Of a stretch of 64,000 nt of DNA, positions 35,501-47,934 are shown piece after piece; the first letter of the stretch is position 1, and each line of letters begins with the position of its first letter. The notes below the pieces were generated by a model, which was not told where the DNA came from, did no database searches, and saw only the letters and a list, made by a program, of their open reading frames with translations. The DNA comes from Theropithecus gelada. Taxonomy: Eukaryota > Chordata > Mammalia > Primates > Cercopithecidae. Both the position numbers and the translations under genes were made by a program. The stretch is from NCBI RefSeq assembly GCF_003255815.1, contig NC_037683.1:74143035-74207034 (forward strand), read 5' to 3'.

Positions 35501-37124
35501 AAATCCAAGCAGAAACTTTCTAATTCATCGGTTCATCCAGCTAGGCATTCATTAACAATTCAGCCAGTAGTACTGACTACCACGTGACTGGGAGCTCACA
35601 CAGATGAAGAAAATATGTTGCTTTTACTGGAGAAGTTCACCATCATAATCACAGGGAAGTACAGTGTGCAATACAGTAGGTACTAATAAATGTGTTCATA
35701 AACATCAGTGGGCATCGAGAATAGGAAACAGGCTATAACAGGAGTCAACAAGAGACTTGGAGAGACAAACACAGATTTCTAAACAAAACATAATTTTCAA
35801 AAGAAGCATTGAGCCTTTTCTTTTTCAAGGTATAGAATTCTTAACTTTAGGAAGAAAAAAGAAAAAAAAAAGTGGTGCTACTTCTGGTTGAAGCGTATGG
35901 GAGTTTTGGGGAAGCGACAAGCCAGAATCTCCCGCTTGGCATCCCCTGGGTCCCTATGTATTTCCAAGATCCCTGTGCTCAGTGAGGGGTTTCACGATGT
36001 GAAAATCACTACTCTCCTGGAACACACATTAGAGGAGATGCTTCTTGGGTTCTTTCCCAAGTCCTGTGGATAACTTGCTAGTAAAAACCCAAACATTGCT
36101 TGACCAACCTATGCTTTAGTGTACTCGACAGGAAGAGGAGGAGGCAGATAGACCCATGCTGGCTTAACTCCCAGCAATCCTGGGAGGATAAATTAGGCAC
36201 CACCTGCTAAGTTCCTTGAGCATCCAAGAAGAAAAGAAGGGAGTGGTGGGGGTGGGGAGCTACCTAAGGCCTTATGAACAGCGAGGCTTTGGCAATCCCC
36301 AAGTAGAGGCATCCTGAGTGAAACACACTGTCCCAATTACCAGAGGCAAAGGTTCTCCTCTGGAATACAGGTTTACATTGTGAGATGTTGTTTAAACATT
36401 TTGGTTCAAGGCAGAGCATTTTCAGATAAGAAGGATGATTTCAGAGTCAAGAATATAGTGATTTATTTGGAGGCAGAAAGAAAGAGTTGGAAAAAATGCC
36501 TTTTAAAAGATCAGCTTATCCCCAGGAATGTACACTCAGTCCTTTCCCAAGCTGAGGAAGGCAATTTAATCGTTCATAACTTTACTGACTTGATGAGGCA
36601 AACCAGCTTTGCCAAAGACAATGCTTTCATGGGCCTGAGGAGATGAGCATTACTACGAGTGAGCTCTGTCTTTTTACCCCAAACCTTTCCTTTCACTTGG
36701 GTGACATCCTGCCCCATGTAATAAGACTCTCCTGCTTCTCTCTGCTTGGGACATATTCCATTCAGCAATATCATCCTCCCTGCTGGCTGGCTTGGGACTT
36801 ATGGTATCATTTTGGCAGCGTGACATTTAAAGTCACTAAAAATAAAAATTAAAATTAATAACGAAAATTATACAATTGTCTCTGGGCACAGTTTATTGGT
36901 TCACACAAAGATATCTTTTCTTGGAAACTTCAATTTTAGCTTTTAATTCTCTTAAAGGGATCTTCAGAAAAATTTGGAAGTGTACAGAATTATCAAAAGA
37001 GGTATCTCTTCAAACCAAGATCATTGAATATACTAATAGTTCTTGACCCTCCATCTCCACACTCTCTCAGCTCCATTTTCCTAGCTCAGGGGTCCATATG
37101 GCACTAATCAGTCACTCCACTTGC
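35501..37124. other. No gene recognised
   Basis: About 1.6 kb without a confident repeat or coding frame. Frames at 35888-36073, 36380-36646 and 36574-36852 have no domain I recognise. Confidence 0.45.
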
Positions 37125-37300
37125 TTTGTAAATAAAGCTTTATTGCAACACAGCTATTCTTATTTGTCTATATATTGGCTATAGCTGCTTTCAACACTAC
37201 AATGGCAGAGTTGAGTAGTTGCAACAGAGACCACCAACAGAGACTGCCTGGTCCTCAAAATCTAAAATATTTACTATCTGGCAATTTGCTAAACCCTTAA
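37125..37300. mobile_element. hAT-type DNA transposon fossil
   Basis: Text such as aataaagctttattgcaaca, gcagagttgagtagttgcaa and aaaatatttactatctggca belongs to a very common short mammalian DNA-transposon family whose name I cannot fix without a search. Confidence 0.65.
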
Positions 37301-37479
37301 TCTAAATACCTCCTGATGTCTCAATGTAGATGCCTTGTAGCCATCGTAAACTCCACCTGTTCTCAGTTTAAGTTACTACGTTTCTTTCAGATATGTGCTG
37401 TCCCAGAGTTCACTATATGAGATGTCATTACCATCAGCCCAGTCCATATATCAAAATATTGGTTCATTCTTGCTCCCTT

Positions 37480-38100
37480 TCCTTTCCCTCACCTTCAATA
37501 AAATCAACCACTAAGTCTTGACCAAGCCAGTCCCCAACGTGAAGCTAAAACAATCTTTCCAAAACATAAAATGTTTGTGTCACTTCCCAGCTTAATAGAT
37601 TTTAATGAATTTCCATTCTTATTACCCATAAAGACATTTCAGTCTCTTCAACATGTCTTATTGAAAGCCAGGGATCATTTGGCTCTCACCTATGTCTGCA
37701 TTTGGCTCTCACCAGCCTGCCTGGTTGCTGTCAGTCACCTGAAAACCTTGTGCAGGCTCTCTCTCACTCCTGAGATTTCTAGAGCTCCATTTCCGGGCTT
37801 AGACCAATCTGCGCTCTGTAGAACACTCTGAATCATGCTTCAGGGTCCAGAAAAAGAGGCGCTCCTTTGAGAATGCCTTGTCTCACATCTGGACTATATT
37901 TTTGATCCTCCTATTTGTGACTGCACTTTCCTCTGTTACAGCACTTATCATACCTTACTGTTAACACTTGTTAATTGCCTGTCTTCTCAGCAACATGTAA
38001 ATCCCTCAAAGGCAGGTATCTTATCTATCTGGTTTATCATCAGAGCTCTTAGAAAGTAAAAAGTGCCAAGTACTTATTTGTTAAATGGGTGAATGGATTC
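37480..38100 (+). mobile_element. L2 LINE fossil, 3' portion
   Basis: About 600 bp of L2 3' text: cacttcccagcttaatagat, gagaatgccttgtctcacat, gttacagcacttatcatacc and ccctcaaaggcaggtatctt. The 86-codon frame at 37571-37831 lies in it and is chance. Confidence 0.75.
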
Positions 38101-38496
38101 ATCTTTCCTCAGGAAAGAGATGCTTGAAAGAAGGAAGGAAACAAAAAGAAACAGTCACAAAGAAAACTCAGATCTCACTTCTCTCCCATCACTTTGCCTA
38201 TAGAGAGTAGAACTATACAAAGTGAGGCTGTTGTGAACATGTGTATATTCTGGCAAGGAAGCATGTTATCCTGGGTGTGAGAAAGAAGAAGACTGGAGAG
38301 ATAAGCATGGAAAAGTGATGGCATTGCACTGGCCAGGGACTTGAGCAATATTACCAATGATTGATGGCGCTATTATTACATTATATTTTACAGATTTCAG
38401 ACTAGATCCCAATCTACAAGCCAAAAGAGGTCTTTACAATATAAAGCCAATTAGTCTCTTCTTCCAGTTAGTCTCTTGCTCAAGTAACTCAAGTTA
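38101..38496. other. No gene recognised
   Basis: Target sequence upstream of the next L1; nothing identified. Confidence 0.4.
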
Positions 38497-38515
38497 AAAG
38501 CAAAGCTGTATCTCT

Positions 38516-41500
38516 AAAGAGACACAAAAACACTTCAAAAAAAATCAATGAATCCTGGGGCTGGTTTTTTTTGAAAAGATTAACAAAATAGATAGACCTC
38601 TAGCTAGACTAATAAAAGAAAGAGAGAATAATCAAACAGACACAATAAAAAATGATAAGGGGAATATCACCACTAATCCCATGGAAATACAAACTACCAT
38701 CAGAGAATACTATGAACACCTCTACGTAAATAACCTAGAAAATCTAGAAGAAATGGATAAATTCCTGGACACATACACCCTCCCAAGACTAAACCAGGAA
38801 GAAGTCAAATCCTTAAATAGACCAATAACAAGTTCTGAAATTGAGGCAGTAATTAATAGCCCACCAACCAAAAAATGTCCAGTACCAGACAGATTCACAG
38901 CTGAATTCTACCAGAGGTACAAAGAGGAGCTGGTACCATTCCTTCTGAAACTATTTCAAACAACAGAAAAAGAGGAACTCCTCCCTAACTCATTTTATGA
39001 GTCCAGCATCATCCTGATACCAAAACCTGGCAGAGACACAACTAAAAAAAGAATATTGCACGCCAATATCCCTGATGAACATCAATGTGAAAATCCTCAG
39101 TAGAATACTGGCAAACTAAATCCAGCAGCACATCAAAAAGCTTATCCACCACAATCAAGTTGGCTTCATCCCTGGGATGCAAGGCTGGTTCAACATATGC
39201 AAATCAATAAATGTTATCCATCACATAAACAGAACCAAAGATAAAAACCACATGATTATCTCAATAGATGCAGAAAAGGACTTTGATAAAATTCAACATT
39301 GCTTCATGCTAAAAACTCTCAATAAACTAGGTATTGATGGAACATATCTCAAAAATAATAAGAGCTATTTATGACAAACCCACAGCCAATACCATACTGA
39401 ATGGGAAAAGAACTGGAAGCATTCCTTTTGTAAACTGGCACAGGGCAAGGATGCCCTCTCTCACCACTCCTATTCAACGTAGTGTTGGAAGTTCTGGCCA
39501 GGGCAATCAGGCAAGATAAAGAAATCAAGGGTATTCAAATAAGAAGAGAGGAAGTCAATTTGTCTCTGTCTGCAGATGACATGATTGTGTATTTAGAAAA
39601 CTCCCTCGTCTCAGCCCCAAAACTCCTTAAGCTGACAAGAAACTTCAGCAAAGTCTCAAGACACAAAATCAATGTGCAAAAATCACAGACATTCCTATAT
39701 ACAAATAATAGATAAGCAGAGAGCCAAATCATGAGTGAACTCTCATTCACAAGTACTACAAAGAGAATAAAATACCTAGGAATACAACTTACAAGTGACA
39801 TGAAGGATATCTTCAAGGAGAACTATAAACCACTGCTCAAGAAAATAAGAGAGGACACAAGCAAATTGAAAAACATTCCATGCTCATGGATAGGAAGAAT
39901 CAATATCATAAAAATGGCCATACTACCCAAAGTAATTTATAGATTCAGTGCTATTCCCTTCAAGCTACCATTGACTTTCTTCACAGCACTAGAAAAAAAC
40001 TACTTTAAATTTCATATGGAACCAAAAAAGAGCCTGTATAGCCAAGAAAATCCTAAGCAAAAAGAACAAAACTAGAGGCATCACACTACCTGACTTCAAA
40101 CTATACTACTTTGTTTATACTACTTTGGTTTTTGTAACCAAAAGAGCATGGTACTGGTACCAAAACAGATATATAGATCAATGGAACACAAAAGAGACCT
40201 CAGAAATAACACCACACATCTACAACCATCCGATCTTTGACAAACCCGACAAAAACAAGCAAAGGGAAAAGGATTCTCTATTTAATAAATGGTGCTGGAA
40301 AAACTGGCTAGCCACACACAGAAAGCTGAAACTGGATCCCTTCCTTACACCTTATACAAAAATTAACTCAATATGGATTAAAGACTTAAATGTAAAGCCT
40401 TAAACCATAAAAACCCTAGAAGAAAACCTAGGCAATAACATTCAGACATAGGCATGGGCAAAGACTTCATGACTAAACCCCCAAAAGCCAAAATTGACAA
40501 ACGCCATCTAATTAAACTAAAGAGCTTCTGCACAGCAAAAGAAACTATCATCAGAGTGAACAGGCAACCTAGAGAATGGGAGAAAATTTTTGTAATCTAT
40601 CCATCTGACAAAGGTCTAACATCCAGAATCTACAAAAAAACGTAAACAAATTTATAAGAAAAAAACAAACCCCATCAAAAACTGAGTGAAGGATATGAAC
40701 AGACACTTCTCAAAAGAAGATTTTTATGTGGCCAACAAACATATGAAAAAAAGCTCATCACTGGTCATTAGAGAAATACAAATCAAAGCCATAATGAGAT
40801 ACCATCTGATGCCGGTTAGAATGGTGATCATTGAAGAGTCAAGAAACAACAGATGCTGGTGAAGCCGTGGAGAAATAGGAACGCTTTTACACTGTTGGTG
40901 GGAGTGTAAATTAGTTCAACCATTGTGGAAGACAGTGTAGAGATTTCTCAAGGACCTAGAACCAGAAATACCATTTGACCCAGCAATCCCATTACTGGGT
41001 ATATACCCAAAGGAATATAAATCATTCTACTATAAAGACACAAGCACACATATGTTTATTGCAGCACTATTTACAATAGCAAAGACTTGGAACCAACCCA
41101 AATGCCCATCAATATAGATTGGATTTTTAAAAATGTGGCACATATACACCATAGAATACTATGTAGCCATAAAAAAGAAAAGAATGAGTTCATGTCCTTT
41201 GCAGAAACATGGTTGAAGCTGGAAATCATTATACTCAGCAAACTAACACAGGAACAGAAAATCAAGCACCACATGTTCTCACTCGTAAGAGGGAGTTGAA
41301 CAATGAGAACACATGGACAGAGGGAGGGGAACATCACATACTGGGGCCTGTCAGGGGTGGGGGCCAAGGGGAGGGAGAGCATTAGGACAATACCTAGTGT
41401 GTGTGGGACTTGAAACCTAGATGATGTGTTGATAGGTACAGAAAACCACCATGGCACATGTATATGTATGTAACAAACCTGCACATTCTGTACATGTACC

Positions 41501-41541
41501 CCAGAACTTAAAGTAAAATAATAAAAAAAGAAAAAAAAAAA
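38516..41541 (+). mobile_element. 5'-truncated L1 (older L1PA/L1PB), about 3 kb
   Basis: Begins inside ORF2 upstream of the reverse transcriptase and runs through the cysteine-rich end, the 3' UTR (atactggggcctgtcagggg, gtaacaaacctgcacattct) and an A-rich tail. Target duplications of about 19 bp, aaaagcaaagctgtatctc at 38497-38515 and a copy with one change after the tail (about 41539-41557), bracket it. ORF2 is broken into frames at 38681-39103, 39177-39374, 39482-39715, 39731-40075, 40125-40403 and 40454-40645 by stops and frameshifts, so it is immobile. The 182-codon minus-strand frame at 41071-41619 is an antisense shadow. Confidence 0.95.
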
Positions 41542-41557
41542 AGCAAAGCTATATCTC

Positions 41558-42326
41558 CAATTGAACTTATAAGACAGGAATGGGGTGTTATGGGCAAGGT
41601 GTGGGCCTTGGAAGTGCATCTACTAGTTGCACTTACAGTCTCCATGATGCTTCTGAGCATTCATGGCTTCTTATTGGGCTATACTGCCAGAGGTATGCAT
41701 GGAAATTAAAGCAGTTTCCCAAGGCATATGAAGAGGAATATTTCTGACCTTTTCAAGTAAATACCCTAAGTGTATTTTGGTTTGCATTTACAGCTAGTCT
41801 TTTGGTTTGAGACAGACTGAATGAAGAGGAAAAACTAAGAAAAAACTAAACTGAACAAGATAGTGATGGTTCCAATATAATGCACAATATCATTTGAAAT
41901 AATGCAGAGGTATGTATAAACATGTAGTTTAAAGTTATAGAGATTACTTCTAGAACTAAAAATACCAACAGTTCCCTATAGCTGCCTTGTTTCACAGAGA
42001 AGCTGCAGAAGCCAATGGTAGAACAAACCCCAAATTCTCCCTCCAGGTTCTCAGCTCCTGATAAGGTATAAACAAAATTAAGACAACAGCCTTTAGATTA
42101 GAGTACATTTATATCTCTGCAGAATAGGCAGCTCTGAGATAGAACCAAGGATGACAAAAGGTGATCTCAGTCTACAAAACACTTTCTTCACAAACACGAA
42201 GTCCTAAGATCCAGAGTTTCTGAGGGCATGCAGACCCAAGTGCGGTTGAGCTGACACACTGGAGGAGAGCTTTCAGGGAAAAGGGAGAATTCAGGATAAC
42301 AAAGATTTATACTTAATGTGAACATC
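41558..42326. other. No gene recognised
   Basis: Continues the target sequence beyond the L1. No coding or repeat signal that I can support. Confidence 0.4.
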
Positions 42327-43110
42327 ATGGAAGCTCTTCCAGACAGTATCATCATACTGAAATAGATCTTTGAGTTTCTGCAGATCAGACTGTTTTCCCA
42401 CTCACTTCTTACATTTGGAAGTACTTGCCTGGTTGAAAAAACAGGCATTCGTTATTGGAATGAGGCTGACCAATGATAAGCTGTGAGCCTTGATATCCTA
42501 GTTGAAACGAGAATATCTTCAGAAGAATCTTATAAATATATGGACCTTCCTTCATACCCTGGATGTCGATGGCATCACATTTTTACCAGTGAGAGCTCAT
42601 CTAAGCCAAGTGGCAGGTGGACCACAACTTCCTGCACTGGCTGGTGAACATAACCTACCTTCTAAACCAGGTGGAGCCCACTCAACTTTTAGCTAGCTCT
42701 GTGTCTTGGATAAACTCCCCTTGGAGTGCTAGCTCCTTGTTGGCTTTGTGATGTTCTCCTGCCTCAACATCATGGCCCAGGACAACATGGCACACATCTT
42801 TGATTCCCTGATTGTTCTGGAAAACGTTGTTAGTGACCTGACTCAGCCTAAAGTCCTTCGGGTCCTAGGAGAAATTGGGGCAAACTCTGGAGGGTCTTAG
42901 ACATCATCATCTCTCAGGGCATCTCTCCCCAGACCCAGAGCTTAGTCAAGGGGCATGCAGCATATTTGCACTTGAATAGGGCAGAAGTAAAAGGGCACTC
43001 AAACAAGATGGCAGCCTCTGACTATAAAGGAGAGGCTTCGCCCACCAAAGTAACCAGGAAGCATTCCTTTCATCTATTAAAGATCGGCATATGTCACACT
43101 GAGGCTCATA
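42327..43110 (+). pseudogene. Unidentified protein-like segment; candidate decayed processed pseudogene
   Basis: I do not recognise this gene. Reading shifts between frames gives consecutive stretches of protein-like text with few stops: from the ATG at 42327; from 42502; from about 42605 (a hydrophobic, tryptophan- and leucine-rich stretch); from the ATG at 42751 (MFSCLNIMAQDNMAHIFDSL...) to a stop at 42898-42900; and then from about 42884 to 43100 in another frame. No intron-like breaks, poly(A) signal or tail could be placed with confidence, and no domain could be named. It could also be part of an old ERV or a chance pattern. Confidence 0.3.
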
Positions 43111-43209
43111 CCCTATGAGTGGGTCATGAAACCAATTTGCAGGGTTACAGCCAGGATTTTGTTATCATTTATTCCTTTAGTTTTGTATTCTAAGAATATT
43201 TCTGTTAAC

Positions 43210-43439
43210 AAATGCTTATTTTTTTTTGGAAGCTTTGAAATTGTATTTATTTTTCAATTATACACACTAAGAGATACCTGACAAGAGAAGGAAATAAAGG
43301 GTATTCAAATAGGAATACCCTATTTGAATCTATCTTTGTTTGCAGACAACATGATACTATATCTAGAAAACACTATTGTTTCAGCCCCAAAAGCTTCTTT
43401 TTTAAAAAAATTTATTATTATTATACTTTAAATGCTTAT
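43210..43439. mobile_element. Tiny chimeric L1-derived insert with 10-bp direct repeats
   Basis: A direct repeat aaatgcttat lies at 43210-43219 and 43430-43439. The left copy is followed by a T run. Inside are a plus-strand L1 ORF2 reverse-transcriptase fragment (about 43288-43396) and, next to it, text like the reversed L1 3' end (tttattattattatacttta). An 11-bp perfect inverted repeat (43303-43313 and 43319-43329) sits in the ORF2 piece. Confidence 0.55.
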
Positions 43440-45110
43440 ATTTTAATTAACTTTATTACATTTTCGCTTTTTAATAGAAATCTAAAATTAAGTATTACTT
43501 TATAATTCTTTCACCTATATATCGTGTGTGTCTGTCTATTTGCCTACTGGGTTGTAATATAAAGTACACTTTTATTTTATATGTTGGGTTACGATGTTTG
43601 TGAAACACTGTATTTGTGTGGTGATGGTACTGCCTTATTTACTCACTGGGACCAGGCTACAAAAAGATTTAGGCTGATACACTCATGATCACCTGTACCA
43701 AGTTCCTGGTCAGTTCAAGTGAAAGCTAATCCTAAAACTCCACTGTCATGATCAAAATGACAAAGAAAAAGGTAACAGCTAAAAGGTGATGCTGAATTGT
43801 CCCAACATCAAGACGTAGGAAAAGGCAGAAGGCCAGAGCATGGAAAGGGAAGCCCTCAGAAAATCAGCCCTCTTGAGTTTAGCCAGCTCTTCAGTGGCTG
43901 CAAGATATTCATGGAGAGAATCCTGGCATATATATACGAGGAACTGTGGAAAGTCTTACCAGGTCCTCAAGAGGATTTCTTAGTGCCCAAGTGATCACTG
44001 TAGAACTGATAAGAATATAATTTCCAGTTAATTATTCACATTCTGCAGTTTGGATCTAAGCAGAGAATAAACAGGTAATGGGTAGTGTCAGGCACTCCCA
44101 GAACTTTAAAAATATGACCTAGGAGGGTGAAATTACAGAGGATAAATATGCTGTGATCGAGGCTGGTCAACTGTAGAAATGGAAGTGTCAGTAACTGGTT
44201 ACTGGGAAGATGTGGCCTGATGCTGTCCCCATGCTGTGAGCCTCCCTCAAGCTCTGGATTACAGAAAATGGGTGTTTGAGGATTTGAAATAAATAGAGGC
44301 TCTCTTCTGAAAACCTTCTATTACACAGGTTTTTATAATAGAATCTTCTCTGGGAAGTGCTGTCAAGATTCTTGCCCAGAAAGTTTACTAAGACTTCGTA
44401 GCAGGTTTTCCATCCTCACAGATATGATTTTACCACAAATGAAGACAGTTCCATTCGTTTAGGATAATCTGGCTCACAAGTGGCCAATGGTGAAAATGAA
44501 ATGCCTAAGAAATGATCCACAATGGCAATTATAACTGGAAAGAAAACCAGACCTTCCAGTTATCCAGGCAATGCAGTGCCTGTGCGATCTAACTGGCAAG
44601 CTAGATAAACCACCAGAAGCTTTTTGGATGAGTTGATCTTGGTACAGGAGATTAGGTTGTAGGATTTGATAGTTTAGTTTGCTCAGAGGAGGGGTTGAGA
44701 AGAGTGACTTGAATGTTGGCCTTGAGTCTCTCTCAATAAGGAGTTAACCAACCAGATTTTAGCTTGTGAAGTCTGAGGACCAGAAACATGGCTGTCTCTG
44801 TGTGTATGCCCATCACTTGCCATTCTCTGACTCTGCCATCATCATTCTCTTTCTCTCTCTTCACACCTCTTCCACACTAATAGAATTATTTATAAGAAAA
44901 GGCTTCCAAAGCTGTAAATCTTTTGTACATAAAGATTTTCAGCAGACATCTATGATTTCATTACAAAGAACCCATTGGCATTAGTTTGCAACAAGTGTAC
45001 AAAATTATATGCACACTACATTGTCATTGCATATTCTTCTTCCAAGAAAAATCATATCTATTTTCCACTAAAAACTATTTCATAATTTTGCTATTTAAAT
45101 AATGAACTTG
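43440..45110. other. No gene recognised
   Basis: About 1.7 kb without a confident feature. Frames at 43797-43994 and 44766-44984 have no recognisable domain. Confidence 0.45.
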
Positions 45111-45262
45111 CAGCCAAGCATGGTGGCCTATGCCTGTAATCCCAATACTTTGGGAAGTCAAGGTGGGAGGATCACTTGAGCCCAGGAGTTCAAGACTAGG
45201 CTGGGCAACACAGCGAGACCCCATCTCTACAAAATAATAAAATTATAAAAAGCAAACAACAA
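45111..45262 (+). mobile_element. Alu left-monomer element (FLAM/AluJ-like)
   Basis: One Alu arm only: cagccaagcatggtggccta to ccccatctctacaaaataat, then an A-rich tail. Near-identical flanks (aaataatgaacttg before, aaataatgactttg after) look like target duplications, so the monomer was probably inserted as such rather than truncated later. Confidence 0.82.
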
Positions 45263-46337
45263 ATAATGACTTTGTAACTTTTTATAAAAAAAGGTTTTCT
45301 CTAGGAAATATGGCTGAAGGTAGGATGGAGGACTGTTATTATTTATTATAAGCCTTTCTGTACTATTTGGTATTTTATCACGTACATTTATTACTCTGAC
45401 AAAATAAAATAAAAATTTCTTGTTTTATCTTAATTCAACTAAGTGTAACTCTCATTTAACTAACTTTTTTCCTCGGCACTAAAGAGGCATGTAAAAATAT
45501 AAAAATCTATTCATTTGAAAACTTGAACAAAACGAATATCCAGAGAATGGTCAGCAACCGACAATTTACATCCATCACTAAATTACTCTATATTGGTTTT
45601 TGCATTGATTACCCTTAGGAAATGCAAGTGGACATTCCCTATTACATTTTGGTGATTCATATTCCTCATATAACCTTTTTTGAAAATTAGCTACACTTCA
45701 CCAGCCTTTGACTTTTAAACTCTCATTTCAAGATTTGTCCCTTGACTCCTCACAAATTGAGAGCCCCAGAGTCAACGTCAGCATTTTGCCTTACCGTCTC
45801 AGGTGTGCCATCTAGTGGTGAGAATGAGACCAGCTGACTGAAAGGTCAAAAGGTGGTTATAACGTAAACTATGGATGCTGCCACCCAGGTGTCTTTAGTG
45901 TCTAGAAATCCAGCTCTTGGTGACAATGGGGGCTTCCTGTGTGATGCAATGGCATAAAACGTGAATTTTAGACTGAGAGTATTGTTAAAGTAACTCAGAA
46001 AAAAATCAATGTGCTTTAAGTAATCAGCAATTGACTAGTGCCAGAAGAGCACATGACTAGTTACTTATTTTATCAAAAATGCATATTGAAAAAAAATCCA
46101 AACACTAAAGGTCACAATTATTAAAATTATGTAATTCATCATAAAATTTTACTCCTCAAACAGCCACATAATTACGCTCCAAGGTATAGCTGTGGGCAAA
46201 CTCTCTATAGTACAGACACCTGAGGCTGGGGGAGCATATAAAGAATTACGAAGCCAAAGTTCTTCTAAATAGTTTTTCAGAAACATTTTTAATGTTTTTT
46301 AGTCCTTACCCAGTACCAATCCATTCCAAAGTTAGTT
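45263..46337. other. No gene recognised
   Basis: About 1 kb of AT-rich sequence with no supported feature. Confidence 0.45.
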
Positions 46338-47173
46338 TCCATTCATTCATTCAGCAACTATACTTTCACAGGCATTCTTCCAGGAGCTAAGATAAAGCAG
46401 GACACAAGGCAACCAAGAGTTTTTCCTCATGAACATGGCATGTCAGTGCAGGAAGACAGTTAAAAAATAAGTAGATCATAAAATCATGAAATGATTTTAG
46501 ATGGTGATAAGTGCTATTAAGACAATATAGCTGAGTGCAATAGGGTACAGAATGATGGTGAGAATTGAGGGAATTCTTCCTTTGATCTGTGACTTGAACG
46601 TTGAAAAGGAGTCACCATATGTTGAGATAGGGCACAGAATTCCAGGCAAAGGGGACAGCACACATGAGTGCCTTAAAGTTACACTGAATGTTGTGATTGA
46701 AGAATTGCTAGGTGGCCATTACTTGGCTCCAAATTATCAAAAGAGAGGAGGTGAGTGGTAAGTGATGAGAGTAAGGATGTAGGCAGGAGCCATCATATTG
46801 AGAGCATCAAAGGCATGCTAAGGAATGCTACTTTAAACATGAAACAAAACCAGGAAGTCAAAGGACAATTTGAGAAGGAACAAAAATATAGTCTAATGTA
46901 TGTTTTTTAAAAAATGATTTTTGCCATCATTTAATGATCAGACTGAGAGGGCCAAAATCAGAGACCAGCACAGGTAAGGATCTTGTTAAAGCTGTACAGA
47001 TGAGAGATAGCTATGATTGGAAGTGAGGCAATAACAGAGGAGGGATTGAGAAGAGTGAGGTTCTGGGCATATTTTTAAGATAGAGTCAATATGCCTTGCT
47101 GATAGGTTGGAATCAGGAGAAGAAAAGAAGCCAATGTTGACATCAAGTTTTTGAGCTATTAAGAGAGACTTCT
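46338..47173 (-). mobile_element. L2 LINE fossil, about 0.8 kb, reverse
   Basis: Starts with the reversed L2 terminus (cattcattcattcagcaact) and proceeds through agatggtgataagtgctatt, aattccaggcaaaggggaca and tctgggcatatttttaagat. The right end is cut by an AluY-like insertion. Confidence 0.75.
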
Positions 47174-47466
47174 GGCCAGGCTCGGTGGCTCACGCCTGTC
47201 ATCCTAGCACTTTGGGAGGCCAAGGCGGGCAGATCATGAGGTCAGGAGATTGAGACCATCCTGGCTAACACGGTGAAACCCCATTTCTATTAAAAATACA
47301 AACAATTCGCCAGGCGTGGTGGCAGGCGCCTGTAGTTCCAGCTACTCGGGAGGCTGAGGCAGGAGAATGGCGTGAACCTGGGAGGCAGAGCTTGCAGTGA
47401 GCAGAGATCGCACCACTGCACTCCAGCCTGGGCAACAGAGAGAGACTCCATCTCAAAAAAAAAAAT
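47174..47466 (+). mobile_element. Alu with AluY features
   Basis: Full-length; ends in an A tail. It carries the younger-subfamily wording gagaatggcgtgaacctggg and gcagagcttgcagtgagcag. The L2 sequence aagacttct / agagacttct is duplicated at the ends (about 47163-47173 and 47467-47475). It has more intact CpGs than the other Alus here, so it is probably the youngest insertion in the window. Confidence 0.95.
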
Positions 47467-47475
47467 AAGACTTCT

Positions 47476-47934
47476 GAGGATGAGTATATTATTTAATGGG
47501 GAGAAAGGAAGAGAGTACCAAGAGTCCTGTTTGACGTGCAAAGATTGAAGGACTCCTAGCCTTCCAGAGGAGATCAGATGCCACCACATTTTTTTTCTTT
47601 ACATCTTGAGGTAATTACTATAATCAAGAACTTCTAAAAACGTGGGATATTTCTCACCAGCTAACTGCTGAATTTGTGTCATGACCAATAACTGAATGTT
47701 AAAAACCAGGCTTAAACTTCCTTTTATTACTGTTCCTCTCCTGCTTTACCTAGGAATCCTAATCACATGGAAGTGTAGAAGCATGCATTCATCTCAACAG
47801 TATTTATCGAGGAGATGTTTGTGCTGAAATCAGAAGCAAGAGCCACAGTATAAAAAGCTGCAGAAAGAGAATCCCTCTTTGTAAGGAGAGAAATAAGTTA
47901 CTGCACATGTCTTTTGGGGGAAATTGATGGAGAC
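47476..47934. other. No gene; probably remaining L2 or plain sequence
   Basis: No supported feature. Overlapping minus-strand frames at 47265-47589 are Alu antisense. Confidence 0.4.

Noticed and set aside
38681..40645. L1 ORF2 as a functional reverse transcriptase
   Set aside because: The frame is broken into at least six pieces by stops and shifts, and the element is 5'-truncated with no promoter or ORF1.
41071..41619. 182-codon minus-strand open frame, the longest in the window
   Set aside because: It is antisense to the 3' end of the plus-strand L1 and continues through its A tail into unrelated flanking sequence; no coding origin.
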